64,000 bases of DNA from Pseudomonas sp. LP_7_YM. GTDB taxonomy: Bacteria > Pseudomonadota > Gammaproteobacteria > Pseudomonadales > Pseudomonadaceae. Of this stretch, positions 27,658 through 37,101 are shown in pieces. Each line of letters starts with the position of its first letter. Within the stretch, counting starts at the first letter, position 1. The notes beneath the pieces are model-generated. The model saw nothing but the letters and a program-made list of their open reading frames with translations, ran no database searches and was not told where the DNA came from. The translations under genes were made by a program, and so were the position numbers. Location of the stretch: assembly GCF_004364435.1 (NCBI RefSeq), contig NZ_SOCT01000001.1, forward strand, positions 124,001 to 188,000. The letters run 5' to 3'.

Positions 27658-29010
27658 ATGACTGTTTCACAACTCAAACCGACATTGGGAACCCTGCACC
27701 TGTGGGGGCTGGCCGTGGGCCTGGTGATTTCCGGCGAGTACTTCGGCTGGAGTTACGGCTGGGGCACCGCAGGTACCCTGGGCTTTCTGGTGACCACGCT
27801 GATGGTGGCGGTGATGTACACCTGCTTCATCTTCAGCTTTACCGAACTGACCACTGCCATCCCCAATGCAGGAGGGCCGTTCGCCTATAGCCTGCGTGCT
27901 TTCGGTGTCAGGGGCGGGATGATCGCCGGCCTTGCGACGTTGATCGAATTCGTCTTCGCGCCACCGGCGATCGCCATGGCCATCGGCGCCTACCTCAACG
28001 TGCAATTCCCGTCACTGGACCCGCGCATCGCAGCCATCGGCGCGTACATCGTGTTTATGACCCTGAACATCCTCGGTGTCAGCATTGCCGCGACATTCGA
28101 GCTGGTGGTCACGGTGCTGGCGGTGGCCGAACTGCTGGTGTTCATGGGCGTGGTGGCGCCGGGCTTTAGCTTCAGCAACTTCGTGCTGGGCGGCTGGGCC
28201 GGTTCCGACACCTTTAGCCTGCCGGCGATCAGCGGCATCTTCGCGGCGATTCCGTTCGCGATCTGGTTTTTTCTCGCCATCGAAGGCGCCGCCATGGCCG
28301 CCGAAGAAGCCAAGGACCCGAAACGCACCATTCCCCGCGCCTACGTGGCGGGCATTCTGACCCTGGTGGTGCTGGCGATTGGCGTGATGATCTTTGCCGG
28401 TGGTGTCGGCGATTGGCGCACCCTTTCAAACATCAACGACCCGCTGCCACAAGCAATGAAAGCCGTCGTGGGCAACAACTCCAACTGGATGCACATGCTG
28501 GTGTGGATCGGCCTGTTCGGGCTGGTAGCAAGTTTCCATGGCATCATCCTCGGCTACTCCCGTCAGTTCTTCGCCCTGGCGCGGGCGGGTTTCCTGCCGC
28601 CGAGCCTGGCCAAACTGTCGCGCTTCCAGACCCCGCACCGCGCGATCATCGCCGGTGGAGTGATCGGTATCGCGGCGATCCTCAGTGATGGCCTGATCAA
28701 TCTGCAGGGCATGACCCTGACCGCTGCGATGATCACCATGTCGGTATTCGGGGCTATCGTGATGTACATCATCAGCATGCTCAGTCTGTTCAAACTGCGC
28801 CGCAGCGAGCCGAACCTTGAGCGCAGCTTCCGCGCCCCGGGCTATCCAATCGTGCCGGGCATCGCGCTGGTGCTGGCGGTGGTCTGTCTGGTAGCGATGG
28901 TCTGGTTCAATCTGCTGATCTGCGGCATCTTTGTTTGCCTGATGGCGGTGGGTGCACTGTTCTGCAAGGTGGTACGCAGTCGTGGTCCGGTGTTCGCAGT
29001 CGCCGGTTAA
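27658..29010 (+). CDS. eat: ethanolamine permease
   Basis: A 450-residue APC-superfamily transporter with about twelve helices. The segment LKPTLGTLHLWGLAVGLVISGEYFGWSYGW at its start and AIEGAAMAAEEAKDPKRTIPRAY are characteristic of the bacterial ethanolamine permease Eat. I use the ATG at 27658; upstream in-frame sequence to 27529 does not look translated. It is followed directly by the two ammonia-lyase subunits. Confidence 0.9.
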   Translation: MTVSQLKPTLGTLHLWGLAVGLVISGEYFGWSYGWGTAGTLGFLVTTLMVAVMYTCFIFSFTELTTAIPNAGGPFAYSLRAFGVRGGMIAGLATLIEFVFAPPAIAMAIGAYLNVQFPSLDPRIAAIGAYIVFMTLNILGVSIAATFELVVTVLAVAELLVFMGVVAPGFSFSNFVLGGWAGSDTFSLPAISGIFAAIPFAIWFFLAIEGAAMAAEEAKDPKRTIPRAYVAGILTLVVLAIGVMIFAGGVGDWRTLSNINDPLPQAMKAVVGNNSNWMHMLVWIGLFGLVASFHGIILGYSRQFFALARAGFLPPSLAKLSRFQTPHRAIIAGGVIGIAAILSDGLINLQGMTLTAAMITMSVFGAIVMYIISMLSLFKLRRSEPNLERSFRAPGYPIVPGIALVLAVVCLVAMVWFNLLICGIFVCLMAVGALFCKVVRSRGPVFAVAG

Positions 29011-29040
29011 TCAACGGGATCGAGAGAAGGAAGGTTGCCC

Positions 29041-30432
29041 ATGAGCTTCGCCCACAGCATCGGTGGCATGGTCTGGCGGTTCGACAGCCTGCGCGAACTC
29101 ATGGCCAAGGCCAGTCCTGCACGCTCTGGCGATTTCCTGGCCGAGGTCGCCGCCAGCAGTGATGCCGAGCGTGCGGCGGCGCAAATGGCCCTGGCCGACG
29201 TGCCGCTCAAGCGCTTTCTCAACGAAATGCTGATCCCCTACGAAGAGGACGAGGTCACGCGCCTTATCGTCGATAGCCATGATCGTGCGGCGTTCAGCAC
29301 GGTCAGCCACCTGACTGTCGGCGGGTTCCGCGACTGGCTGCTGGGCGACGATGCCACCGGGGCCAGCCTCAAGGCCCTGGCGCCGGGGCTGACACCGGAA
29401 ATGGCCGCCGCAGTGTCGAAAATCATGCGCGTGCAGGATCTGGTGCTGGTGTCGCAGAAGATTCGCGTGGTGACGCGTTTTCGCAACACCGTGGGCCTGC
29501 GCGGACGGATGTCGACCCGCCTGCAACCCAACCACCCCACCGATGATCCCGCGGGCATTGCCGCCAGCGTCCTCGACGGTCTGCTCTACGGCAATGGCGA
29601 CGCGATGATCGGCATCAACCCGGCCACCGACAGCGTCAGCGCTATCAGCGAATTGCTGAAGATGCTCGACGGGGTCATCCGTCACTACGACATTCCCACC
29701 CAGGCCTGCGTGCTGACCCATGTCACCTCGTCGGTGACGGCCATCGAAAAAGGTGTGCCGGTTGACCTGGTGTTTCAGTCCATCACCGGCACCGAGCAGG
29801 CCAATAGCAGCTTCGGCATCAGCCTGGAGATTCTGCGCGAAGGGTATGAGGCGGGCCTGAGCCTGAATCGCGGGCCGCTGGGCAACAACCTGATGTACTT
29901 CGAAACGGGGCAGGGCAGTGCGCTCTCGGCCAACGCCCATCATGGCGTCGATCAGCAAACCTGCGAAGCCCGCGCCTATGCGGTCGCGCGGCATTTCAAC
30001 CCGTTTTTGGTCAACACGGTGGTCGGCTTCATTGGCCCGGAATACCTGTACAACGGCAAGCAGATCATCCGCGCGGGCCTGGAAGACCATTTTTGCGGCA
30101 AGCTGCTGGGCGTGCCCATGGGTTGCGACATCTGTTACACCAACCACGCCGAAGCCGATCAGGACGACATGGACGTGTTGCTGACCCTGCTCGGGGTGGC
30201 GGGAATCAATTTCATCATGGGCATTCCCGGTTCTGACGACGTGATGCTCAACTACCAGACCACTTCGTTTCACGACGCCCTCTACGCGCGCAAGACCCTT
30301 GGGCTGCGTCCGGCCCCGGAGTTCGAAGCGTGGCTGACACGCATGGACATTCTGCGCCAGGATGACGGCGGCGTGCGGTTGGGGCAGGGAGTGCCGCCGC
30401 TCTTCCGCCAGGCACTGGCGCAGTTGAAATGA
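29041..30432 (+). CDS. eutB: ethanolamine ammonia-lyase large subunit
   Basis: A 463-residue EutB, the catalytic TIM-barrel subunit of adenosylcobalamin-dependent ethanolamine ammonia-lyase, which converts ethanolamine to acetaldehyde and ammonia. Full length for the family and unbroken; the hallmark segments MSTRLQPNHPTDDP, YFETGQGSALSANAHHGVDQ and GMPGSDD-like GIPGSDDVMLNYQTTSFHD are all present. It starts at the ATG at 29041 with aaggaagg just before it. It sits between the permease and eutC. No microcompartment shell genes are nearby, so the enzyme acts free in the cytoplasm. Confidence 0.95.
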   Translation: MSFAHSIGGMVWRFDSLRELMAKASPARSGDFLAEVAASSDAERAAAQMALADVPLKRFLNEMLIPYEEDEVTRLIVDSHDRAAFSTVSHLTVGGFRDWLLGDDATGASLKALAPGLTPEMAAAVSKIMRVQDLVLVSQKIRVVTRFRNTVGLRGRMSTRLQPNHPTDDPAGIAASVLDGLLYGNGDAMIGINPATDSVSAISELLKMLDGVIRHYDIPTQACVLTHVTSSVTAIEKGVPVDLVFQSITGTEQANSSFGISLEILREGYEAGLSLNRGPLGNNLMYFETGQGSALSANAHHGVDQQTCEARAYAVARHFNPFLVNTVVGFIGPEYLYNGKQIIRAGLEDHFCGKLLGVPMGCDICYTNHAEADQDDMDVLLTLLGVAGINFIMGIPGSDDVMLNYQTTSFHDALYARKTLGLRPAPEFEAWLTRMDILRQDDGGVRLGQGVPPLFRQALAQLK

Positions 30433-30441
30433 GGATGGGCG

Positions 30442-31263
30442 ATGAGTGACGACCACAGCAAAACACCCGCTCAGGTCGATGCCTGGCGCCAGTTGCGTTC
30501 GCTGACCTCGGCGCGCATCGCGTTGGGTCATGCCGGGACCAGCCTGCCGACCAGCGCGCAGCTGGATTTCCAGTTTGCCCATGCGCAGGCCCGGGACGCG
30601 GTGCATCTGCCCTTCGATCACGCGGCGTTGAGTGAGCAACTGGCGGGCCGCCAGCGCGAAACCCTCACCGTCCACAGCTCGGCGCCTGATCGCAATACCT
30701 ACCTGCAACGGCCTGATCTGGGGCGGCGCTTGTCACAGGATTCGGTCGCGCATTTGCGCGATTACGCCCAGGCCCATCCCGAGGGTTTCGATCTGGCTGT
30801 GGTGGTCGCCGACGGTTTGTCTTCACTGGCAGTACAGCGTCACAGCCCGGCGATGCTTGAGCGCATCGATCAGTTGGCAGCGGCCGAAGGCTGGAGCGTG
30901 GCACCGGTGGTGCTGGTGGAGCAGGGCCGGGTTGCGGTGGCCGATGAAGTCGCCGCGCTGCTCAAATGCCGCATGGTGGTGATCCTCATCGGCGAGCGCC
31001 CCGGCCTCAGCTCGCCGGACAGCCTGGGCCTGTACTTCACCTTCGCTCCCCGCGTGGGCTTGAACGACGCGGCACGTAACTGCATCTCCAATGTACGGCT
31101 TGAAGGCATGAGTTATGCGATGGCCGCGCACACGTTGCTGTACCTGATGCGCGAGGCCTGGCGTCGACAATTGTCAGGCGTAAGCCTCAAGGACGAAGCG
31201 CATGTGCCCGTGCTGGAAGCGGGTGAAGAAGCACGGCCCGGGAATTTCCTCCTCGGCGGGTGA
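30442..31263 (+). CDS. eutC: ethanolamine ammonia-lyase small subunit
   Basis: A 273-residue EutC, the small subunit that with EutB binds adenosylcobalamin. Conserved stretches include [22 protein letters not shown] and [24 protein letters not shown], and the C-terminal NCISNVR that holds the cofactor tail. It begins 9 bases after eutB. No aldehyde dehydrogenase (exaC-type) gene follows, so the acetaldehyde made must be oxidised by an enzyme encoded elsewhere. Confidence 0.95.
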   Translation: MSDDHSKTPAQVDAWRQLRSLTSARIALGHAGTSLPTSAQLDFQFAHAQARDAVHLPFDHAALSEQLAGRQRETLTVHSSAPDRNTYLQRPDLGRRLSQDSVAHLRDYAQAHPEGFDLAVVVADGLSSLAVQRHSPAMLERIDQLAAAEGWSVAPVVLVEQGRVAVADEVAALLKCRMVVILIGERPGLSSPDSLGLYFTFAPRVGLNDAARNCISNVRLEGMSYAMAAHTLLYLMREAWRRQLSGVSLKDEAHVPVLEAGEEARPGNFLLGG

Positions 31264-31308
31264 CGAATCTGATCGCAACTGTCCACTGCGCTGCCAGACG
31301 GGTGAGCA

Positions 31309-32559
31309 TCAGGCGCGCCGGGTCATACCCGCTGCCCGGACCAAAGATTGGCGTCCCAGGTGCAGGGCAATTATTGCCAGTCCCTGAAGCCCTCCTGCTA
31401 TCGCCAGTACCCATAACTCACCGTGCGCACCCTCAACCAGCGTTTCAACGCTGCCGAAGAATGCCGGGGCGAACGCGTAGCAGCCCTGAGCGATGGCGAC
31501 GATCAAGGTCACCACGCCAATGACCTGCTGGCGCGGAAACTCCGACTGGACAATGAGCGGCGGCAACGATGTGGCGTTGCCGATGCCCAGGCCGAACAGC
31601 ATCATGCCGGGCCACAGAAACACCGGGCTCAAGCTGATCCCCATCAGTGTCAGGCAACCCAGCCATTGGCAGCCATAGCTGACGCAGGCAGCGGTGCGAC
31701 GGTCGGTGGTCGGCGACATCAACCGGCCGGACAACAGCCTGCCGGCGATAGCGCTCGCGGTTGCCAGGCCCATCGCCAGCCCGGCCTGCGCTTGCGTGAT
31801 GTGACCCACCAGCAACACGAACAACTGGCTGATCAGGCCGATCTGCGCGAACAGCCCCAGAGACATCGCCAACGACAACGTCAGGAGCTGCCGATTACCC
31901 CGCAACGGTATCGCTGAACCGGTCGGCGCTTGTACCGTTTGCGGCAATACTTGAGCGTTACCGTCGGGGTACTGACCCAACTGCTGCGGCTGAACGCGAA
32001 ATACCTTCCAGCACAGCGTCGCAATGACCGTGATGCTCACAATCCCCACGCCGATGGCCGACCGTTGAAAGCCGAACTGGTTGATCATCCACACCCAGGC
32101 CGACGAAAAAACCACACCGCCGATGCTTGCGCCGTTATAGGCCATTGCCAACGCGGCTGGACGCTTGTTCACGAACCATGGGGCGATGATCGCATTGACC
32201 GCCGCGGCGCCCATCGTCACCCAGCCGAACCCGCTGAGTAAGGCGGCCACGAACAGCTGATAAGGCTGCTCGGCAACTGACCAGCCATAAACGCCCAAAG
32301 CCAGCACGATGGCTCCGGTGACGGTGGTCCGAGGCAGACCGACACGTCGATAGAGGGCCGGCAAGTTCACTACGATCACGGTGCCGGCCAGAAAATGCAC
32401 CGTCACCGCAGCCGAGCACATCGCCAAAGACCAGCCGGTCCGTTGCATCACCGCGTACAGGAAAATCGGCGGGCCATAGAAGCCGATGCCCCAGCCGAAG
32501 GCCGCCATCACAAACGTTGCAGCCACCACGTTGCGGCCAAAAAAACTCGGTTGACTCAT
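31309..32559 (-). CDS. MFS transporter
   Basis: A 416-residue major facilitator with about twelve helices. The frame is open to 32769, but the ATG at 32559 (MSQPSFFGRNVVAATFVM) begins just before the first helix and has agagaaa upstream; the upstream part overlaps the divergent ArsR-type gene. The sequence resembles oxalate/formate-antiporter-like or drug-type MFS proteins, with no substrate evident. The divergent ArsR-type regulator starts only 73 bases away and probably controls it. Confidence 0.8.
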   Translation of the reverse strand: MSQPSFFGRNVVAATFVMAAFGWGIGFYGPPIFLYAVMQRTGWSLAMCSAAVTVHFLAGTVIVVNLPALYRRVGLPRTTVTGAIVLALGVYGWSVAEQPYQLFVAALLSGFGWVTMGAAAVNAIIAPWFVNKRPAALAMAYNGASIGGVVFSSAWVWMINQFGFQRSAIGVGIVSITVIATLCWKVFRVQPQQLGQYPDGNAQVLPQTVQAPTGSAIPLRGNRQLLTLSLAMSLGLFAQIGLISQLFVLLVGHITQAQAGLAMGLATASAIAGRLLSGRLMSPTTDRRTAACVSYGCQWLGCLTLMGISLSPVFLWPGMMLFGLGIGNATSLPPLIVQSEFPRQQVIGVVTLIVAIAQGCYAFAPAFFGSVETLVEGAHGELWVLAIAGGLQGLAIIALHLGRQSLVRAAGMTRRA

Positions 32560-32632
32560 GGGTATTTCTCTTTGGAGGGTTTGGCCGCAGTATGGCGAGC
32601 CTGTACGCGGACACTTCGGGATTGGCTGAACC

Positions 32633-33343
32633 ATGGATGCAGACATTGCGGATCTTTCACTGGCGGCGGTGGCCGGGGCGATTGCCGACCCGGCGCGTTC
32701 GCGCATGCTCTGCGCGCTGCTGGACGGCTGTGCGCGCACGGCCACCGAGCTGGCCGCGTTGGCCGACATAGGTGCCTCGACCGCCAGCGGCCACTTCGCG
32801 CGTTTGCGCGAGCAAGGTTTGGTGGAGAGGCACGTGCAAGGACGCCATCGTTACTACCGGCTGGCCAATGCCCAAGTAGCACGTGCGCTGGAAGCGTTGC
32901 TGTCGATCAGCGACCACAGCGCGGCGCCGTTCAGGCCCAGCACCCCCTCTGCGCTGAAACACGCCCGGACCTGTTACGACCATTGCGCCGGCGAAATTGC
33001 CGTGCGCCTGCATGACGCGCTGCTGGGCGGCGGCGCCATTGAGCTCAGCGGCAAGGATTACAGGCTGACCGACCAAGGGGCGGATCTGCTGAACAGTCTG
33101 GGGATCGACGTTGACGCCGTAGCCCAGCAGCGACGGCGTCTGGCCTACCCCTGCATGGATTGGAGCGAGCGCGCGCCGCACATCGGCGGTGCGGTGGGCG
33201 CGGCGTTGCTTGAGCTGATGCTCAAACGCGGCTGGGTCACGCGCCATCTGTATTCCAGAGCGCTCAGCGTGACTGCCAAAGGTACAGCGAGCCTTGCGAA
33301 AACCTTCGGGCTGCAGCGCTCGATCACGGTGGCCGCGCAGTGA
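32633..33343 (+). CDS. ArsR-type winged-helix regulator, long form
   Basis: A 236-residue protein with an N-terminal ArsR winged helix-turn-helix (IADPARSRMLCALLDG, TATELAALADIGASTASGHF, GRHRYYRLA) in residues 1-90 and an additional C-terminal domain of about 120 residues. Ordinary ArsR proteins are near 100-120 residues, so the second domain may be the sensor. Cysteines in CYDHC (about residues 118-122) and in PCMDW could bind a metal or react with thiol reagents. It is divergent from the MFS gene and probably represses it. Confidence 0.8.
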   Translation: MDADIADLSLAAVAGAIADPARSRMLCALLDGCARTATELAALADIGASTASGHFARLREQGLVERHVQGRHRYYRLANAQVARALEALLSISDHSAAPFRPSTPSALKHARTCYDHCAGEIAVRLHDALLGGGAIELSGKDYRLTDQGADLLNSLGIDVDAVAQQRRRLAYPCMDWSERAPHIGGAVGAALLELMLKRGWVTRHLYSRALSVTAKGTASLAKTFGLQRSITVAAQ

Positions 33344-33512
33344 GAGGCGGCCCTGCAGGTGTCGCAGGTGTGGGGCGTCACCGAACCCACGCGCAGAGTC
33401 AGCCCGCGGATTGCCGCGAGCGCCAGGTCCAAGACTGCGTGTAGACTTTCGCCCGACCCTCGGGACCGCTCAGCGCTGGTCCCTTCGTTTCTGATTTGTG
33501 TAAGGCGTACTT

Positions 33513-34463
33513 ATGGATCTGCGTCAGCTGGAAGCTTTTGCTGCTGTGATGTCGGCGGGCAGCGTAACTGCTGCGGGGAAAATGCTTGGCCGCTCTCAAC
33601 CGTCGGTGACGCGGGTCATTCAAGAGCTGGAGCAGGAACTGGGTTTTGCGTTGTTCGAGCGCAGCGGGCCGAAGGTCACCCCGACGCACAAGGCTTTCAT
33701 GATGTATGGCGAGGTCGAAAGCGCGCTGCTGGGGGTTCGCAATATCCGTCAGCGTGCGCAGCACATCGCTCAGGAGGAAAACCATCAGATCAAGCTGGTG
33801 GCGATCTCCGCGCTGGCGTTAGGCCTGTTACCCAGCGCTCTGTCGCGCCTGCCGGACAACCTGCGCCCGCAGCAGATCCAACTGCAGAGCATGTCGCCGG
33901 AAAACGTGGTGCAGGCGGTGCTGACCAAGACCATGGACCTGGGCGCCGTCAGCCTGCCGCTGGAACATCGCGGTCTGGACATCCACTGGATCGGTGAGGC
34001 GCCCTGTGTTGCGGTCTTGCCCGCTGACTCGGCGCTGGCTGCCCATCCGATATTGTCCATGGAGCAACTGGTGGAGCAGACCCTGATCACCATGGCCAAT
34101 CCCTACCGTTTCCGGCGGCGCATCGACAAGGCCTTTCACGATGCGGGCGGCAAGGCGCCGCGCATGCTGGACACCAACACCTCATTGATCGCCATGCAGA
34201 TGGCCAGGGTCGGGCTGGGCGTCGCGCTGGTCGATCCGTTCACGGCCATCGGGGTGCCGCTGGAGGGTGTCGTGGTCCGGCCAATCGCCTGCAATGTCCC
34301 GTTTTTCTTTGGTCTGATTTCGGCGTTCGCCAGCCCGTTATCAGACGTCGCGCGGGCGCTGATCGATGAGATCGCAAGCTCAGCCAAGCGCTTGCTGCCG
34401 GAGATGGTGATGCATGAAGCCGGTGCTCACGATGCGCTGTTGCAGAGCATCTACGCCGAATAG
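33513..34463 (+). CDS. LysR-family regulator
   Basis: A 316-residue LysR-type regulator starting MDLRQLEAFAAVMSAGS with the helix-turn-helix TAAGKMLGRSQPSVTRVIQELEQELG. The effector domain resembles the subgroup that includes opine and nocturnal-type NocR/OccR regulators. It lies 206 bases upstream of the flavin monooxygenase-ABC transporter operon, on the same strand, and is the most likely regulator of that operon (position only). Confidence 0.85.
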   Translation: MDLRQLEAFAAVMSAGSVTAAGKMLGRSQPSVTRVIQELEQELGFALFERSGPKVTPTHKAFMMYGEVESALLGVRNIRQRAQHIAQEENHQIKLVAISALALGLLPSALSRLPDNLRPQQIQLQSMSPENVVQAVLTKTMDLGAVSLPLEHRGLDIHWIGEAPCVAVLPADSALAAHPILSMEQLVEQTLITMANPYRFRRRIDKAFHDAGGKAPRMLDTNTSLIAMQMARVGLGVALVDPFTAIGVPLEGVVVRPIACNVPFFFGLISAFASPLSDVARALIDEIASSAKRLLPEMVMHEAGAHDALLQSIYAE

Positions 34464-34669
34464 TTTGATGGCATTTCCGTCTCACTAATTCCCTTAAGGA
34501 ATATCAATATGCTTTTTTGCGCGTTGCGAGAATAAAAAGCGCCTTTTAGTATTCGGTTTCAGCATTCAAAGCCTTTATGAATTCAATTTTTGAAATTCTG
34601 GAACGCTTTTTGAAGTGATTAGAGTCAAGCGTCGAGCACTTCCCTCGACCGCCACGCCGAGTACCCACT
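34464..34669 (+). promoter_or_regulatory. AT-rich promoter region of the monooxygenase/ABC operon
   Basis: This 206-base gap is visibly AT-richer than its surroundings and contains the imperfect palindrome ATTCCCTTAAGGAAT (34489-34503), which falls right after the regulator gene, plus several T-runs. AT-rich leaders with such dyads are common upstream of sulfur-starvation operons in Pseudomonas, but I cannot assign the binding protein. Promoter elements themselves are not unambiguous. Confidence 0.4.
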
Positions 34670-36130
34670 ATGTCCGATGTAACTCCACCTGCTGGCCTCG
34701 AGGCTCTGGAGGCGCGCTTGCGCCAGGATCTGGCCTGGCTCGACCTGCCTGCCAACCCGTGGGTCAAGCAGCGTGTCAGCGAAGGCACTCCGGTGCTGGA
34801 CGTGGCGATTATTGGCGGGGGCATGGCCGGTCTGGCGCTGGCGGCAGAGCTGCGTCATCTTGGGGTGGCTGCGGTGATTTTCGATCAGGCCGCTACCGGT
34901 TTTGAAGGCCCTTGGGCGACCACCGCTCGCATGCAAACCCTGCGCTCGCCCAAACAGCTCACCGGCCCGGCCCTGGGCTTGCCTGCGCTGACCTTTCGCG
35001 CCTGGTTCGAGGCGCAGTTCGGCGCTGACGGCTGGGCCGCGCTGGACAAGATCCCTCGTCTGCAATGGGCCGAATACCTGCGCTGGTATCGCAGGGTGCT
35101 GGCGCTGGATGTGCGCAACGAGCACCGTGTGGCCCGTGTTGCTCCGCGAGCGGACGGAATCGTCGAGCTGGACGTGGAAACGGCACGGCAGCCGCTCCAT
35201 CTGCTCGCCAGGCATGTGGTCCTCGCCACGGGGCGCGATGGTCTAGGTGGCCCCTGGGTCCCGGCGTTCGCGCAGCAAGTGCCGCGTCATCTGTGGGCGC
35301 ATTCGGCGGACGGTCTGCAGGACGGCTGGTTCGCAGGCAAGCGGGTTGCCGTGATTGGCGGCGGGGCATCGGCAATGGACAGCGCTGCCACCGCACTGGA
35401 GGCCGGTGCAACGCGCGTCGACCTGCTGATTCGCCGCGCCGAGCTGCCACGCATCAACAAAGGCAAGGGCGCGGGAAACCCCGGCATGACCCACGGCTAC
35501 TGGCGCCTGCCCGATGCGTGGAAATGGCGCATTCGCAACTACCTCAATACCCAGCAAGTGCCGCCGCCCAGGGGCAGCACGCTGCGCGTCTCGCGTTCGG
35601 GCAAAGCACGCTTTCTGCTGAATTCCCCGGTGCTGTCGTTGCAAGAAAATCCAGCCGGCGGGGTGTACCTGCAAACGCCCAGCGCACGCATCGAGGCAGA
35701 CTTTGTGGTGTTCGCCACCGGCTTTCGTACCGACTTTGCGCTGCGTCCGGAGTTTGCCCCGTTCTCGTCGCAGATTCGTGTCTGGCGGGATCGTTTTCAG
35801 GCGCCTGCCGACGAAGCGGACGCCGAACTGGCTGAGCTTCCGGACCTGGGCAACGGCTTTGAGTTTCAGGAGAAGACGCCCGGCGCCTGCCCGGGCCTGA
35901 ACCATATCCACTGTTTCAGTTATCCCGCTGCGTTGAGCTATGGCGCGGTGTCCGGGGACATTCCAGCGATCAGCGAAGGCTCCAAACGGCTCGCTCACGC
36001 ATTGGCCGGGCAGCTGTTCAACGAAGACATCGAACAGCATTTCGAGGCCATGCAGCAGTACGCCGAACCCGAACTGCTGGGTGATGAGTGGGTGGCCAGC
36101 CAACCGGGCGCCGACGAGTTGCGTACATGA
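34670..36130 (+). CDS. FAD/NAD(P)-dependent monooxygenase-like protein
   Basis: A 486-residue flavoprotein with two dinucleotide-binding motifs: VAIIGGGMAGLALAAE (FAD, about residues 45-60) and VAVIGGGASAMDSAATA (NAD(P)H, about 226-242). It also has FATGFRTDF, as in class B flavin monooxygenases, and LATGRDGLGGP. The strict Baeyer-Villiger fingerprint is not present. It is the first gene of the operon; its stop codon overlaps the ATG of the permease (ATGA), so enzyme and importer are coupled. It probably oxidises the imported compound or its breakdown product; the substrate is unknown. Confidence 0.8.
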   Translation: MSDVTPPAGLEALEARLRQDLAWLDLPANPWVKQRVSEGTPVLDVAIIGGGMAGLALAAELRHLGVAAVIFDQAATGFEGPWATTARMQTLRSPKQLTGPALGLPALTFRAWFEAQFGADGWAALDKIPRLQWAEYLRWYRRVLALDVRNEHRVARVAPRADGIVELDVETARQPLHLLARHVVLATGRDGLGGPWVPAFAQQVPRHLWAHSADGLQDGWFAGKRVAVIGGGASAMDSAATALEAGATRVDLLIRRAELPRINKGKGAGNPGMTHGYWRLPDAWKWRIRNYLNTQQVPPPRGSTLRVSRSGKARFLLNSPVLSLQENPAGGVYLQTPSARIEADFVVFATGFRTDFALRPEFAPFSSQIRVWRDRFQAPADEADAELAELPDLGNGFEFQEKTPGACPGLNHIHCFSYPAALSYGAVSGDIPAISEGSKRLAHALAGQLFNEDIEQHFEAMQQYAEPELLGDEWVASQPGADELRT

Positions 36131-37101
36131 TCGGCTGGACAGTACGACGGCTGGCCCAGTCGCTGCTGGTCATTCTGTTGATGACGCTGGTGGTGTTCAT
36201 CGGCCTGAACGCCATCGGCAATCCGATGGACATTCTGGTGGGCGAGGACCTGAACCAGGCCGAACGCTTGCAGGCCATCGCTCACCTGGGGCTGGATAAA
36301 CCTTTGTGGCAGCAGTATCTGCTGTTTCTTCAGGGGGCTGTTCACGGCAACCTCGGCCAGAGCTTCGTTTATCACGAAGACGCCATGCGCCTGATTCTGC
36401 AGCGCCTGCCGGCGACGTTCGAGCTGGCGTTCAGCGCCCTGTTTCTGGCGGTGGTGATCGGCGTACCGCTGGGCATGTTCGCCGGGACCTACCCCGATCA
36501 CCCATTGTCGCGCTTGATGATGGCCAGCAGCATCGTGGGCTTTTCCCTGCCGGCGTTCTGGGTCGCCCTGATGATGATCATGCTGTTTTCAATCAAGCTC
36601 GGCTGGCTGCCGGCAAGCGGTCGCGGCGCTACGCGTGAACTGCTCGGCGTGCAGTGGTCGTGGCTGACGCTCGATGGCTTGCAGCACTTATTGCTGCCTG
36701 CGCTGAATCTGGCGCTGTTCAAGATTTCCCTGGTGCTGCGCCTGACCCGAGCCGGTGTGCGTGAGGTGCTGCCCCAGGAGTTCGTCAAGTTCGCACGGGC
36801 CAAGGGCCTGTCGCCGATGCGGGTGATGTGCATGCACGTCATGCGCAACACCATGATTCCGGTGGTCACCGTGCTAGCCATGGAATTGGGCTCGACCATC
36901 GCCTATGCGGTGGTCACCGAAAGCATCTTTTCCTGGCCGGGCGCGGGCAAACTGATTCTGGACAGCATCAACACCCTGGATCGTCCGGTGGTCGTCGCTT
37001 ATCTGATGGTGGTCGTGGTGATTTTCGTAGTTCTGAACCTGATCGTCGATGGCCTGTATTACCTGCTCGATCCCCGTGTACGTGTCGAGGCCAGCCGATG
37101 A
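36127..37101 (+). CDS. peptide/nickel-type ABC transporter permease 1
   Basis: A 324-residue DppB-family permease with six membrane helices and the binding-protein-dependent transport signature around EFVKFARAKGLSPMRVMCMHVMRN. The start ATG overlaps the monooxygenase stop by four bases. With the next gene it forms the membrane channel of an importer of the peptide/opine/nickel group. The start codon of the next gene overlaps its stop by four bases. Confidence 0.9.
   Translation: MIGWTVRRLAQSLLVILLMTLVVFIGLNAIGNPMDILVGEDLNQAERLQAIAHLGLDKPLWQQYLLFLQGAVHGNLGQSFVYHEDAMRLILQRLPATFELAFSALFLAVVIGVPLGMFAGTYPDHPLSRLMMASSIVGFSLPAFWVALMMIMLFSIKLGWLPASGRGATRELLGVQWSWLTLDGLQHLLLPALNLALFKISLVLRLTRAGVREVLPQEFVKFARAKGLSPMRVMCMHVMRNTMIPVVTVLAMELGSTIAYAVVTESIFSWPGAGKLILDSINTLDRPVVVAYLMVVVVIFVVLNLIVDGLYYLLDPRVRVEASR

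Noticed and set aside
29011..30708. Long open minus-strand frame of about 565 codons across eutB and eutC
   Set aside because: It is exactly antisense to two strongly conserved enzymes, and such long antisense frames are common in high-GC DNA. No family features are visible in its translation.
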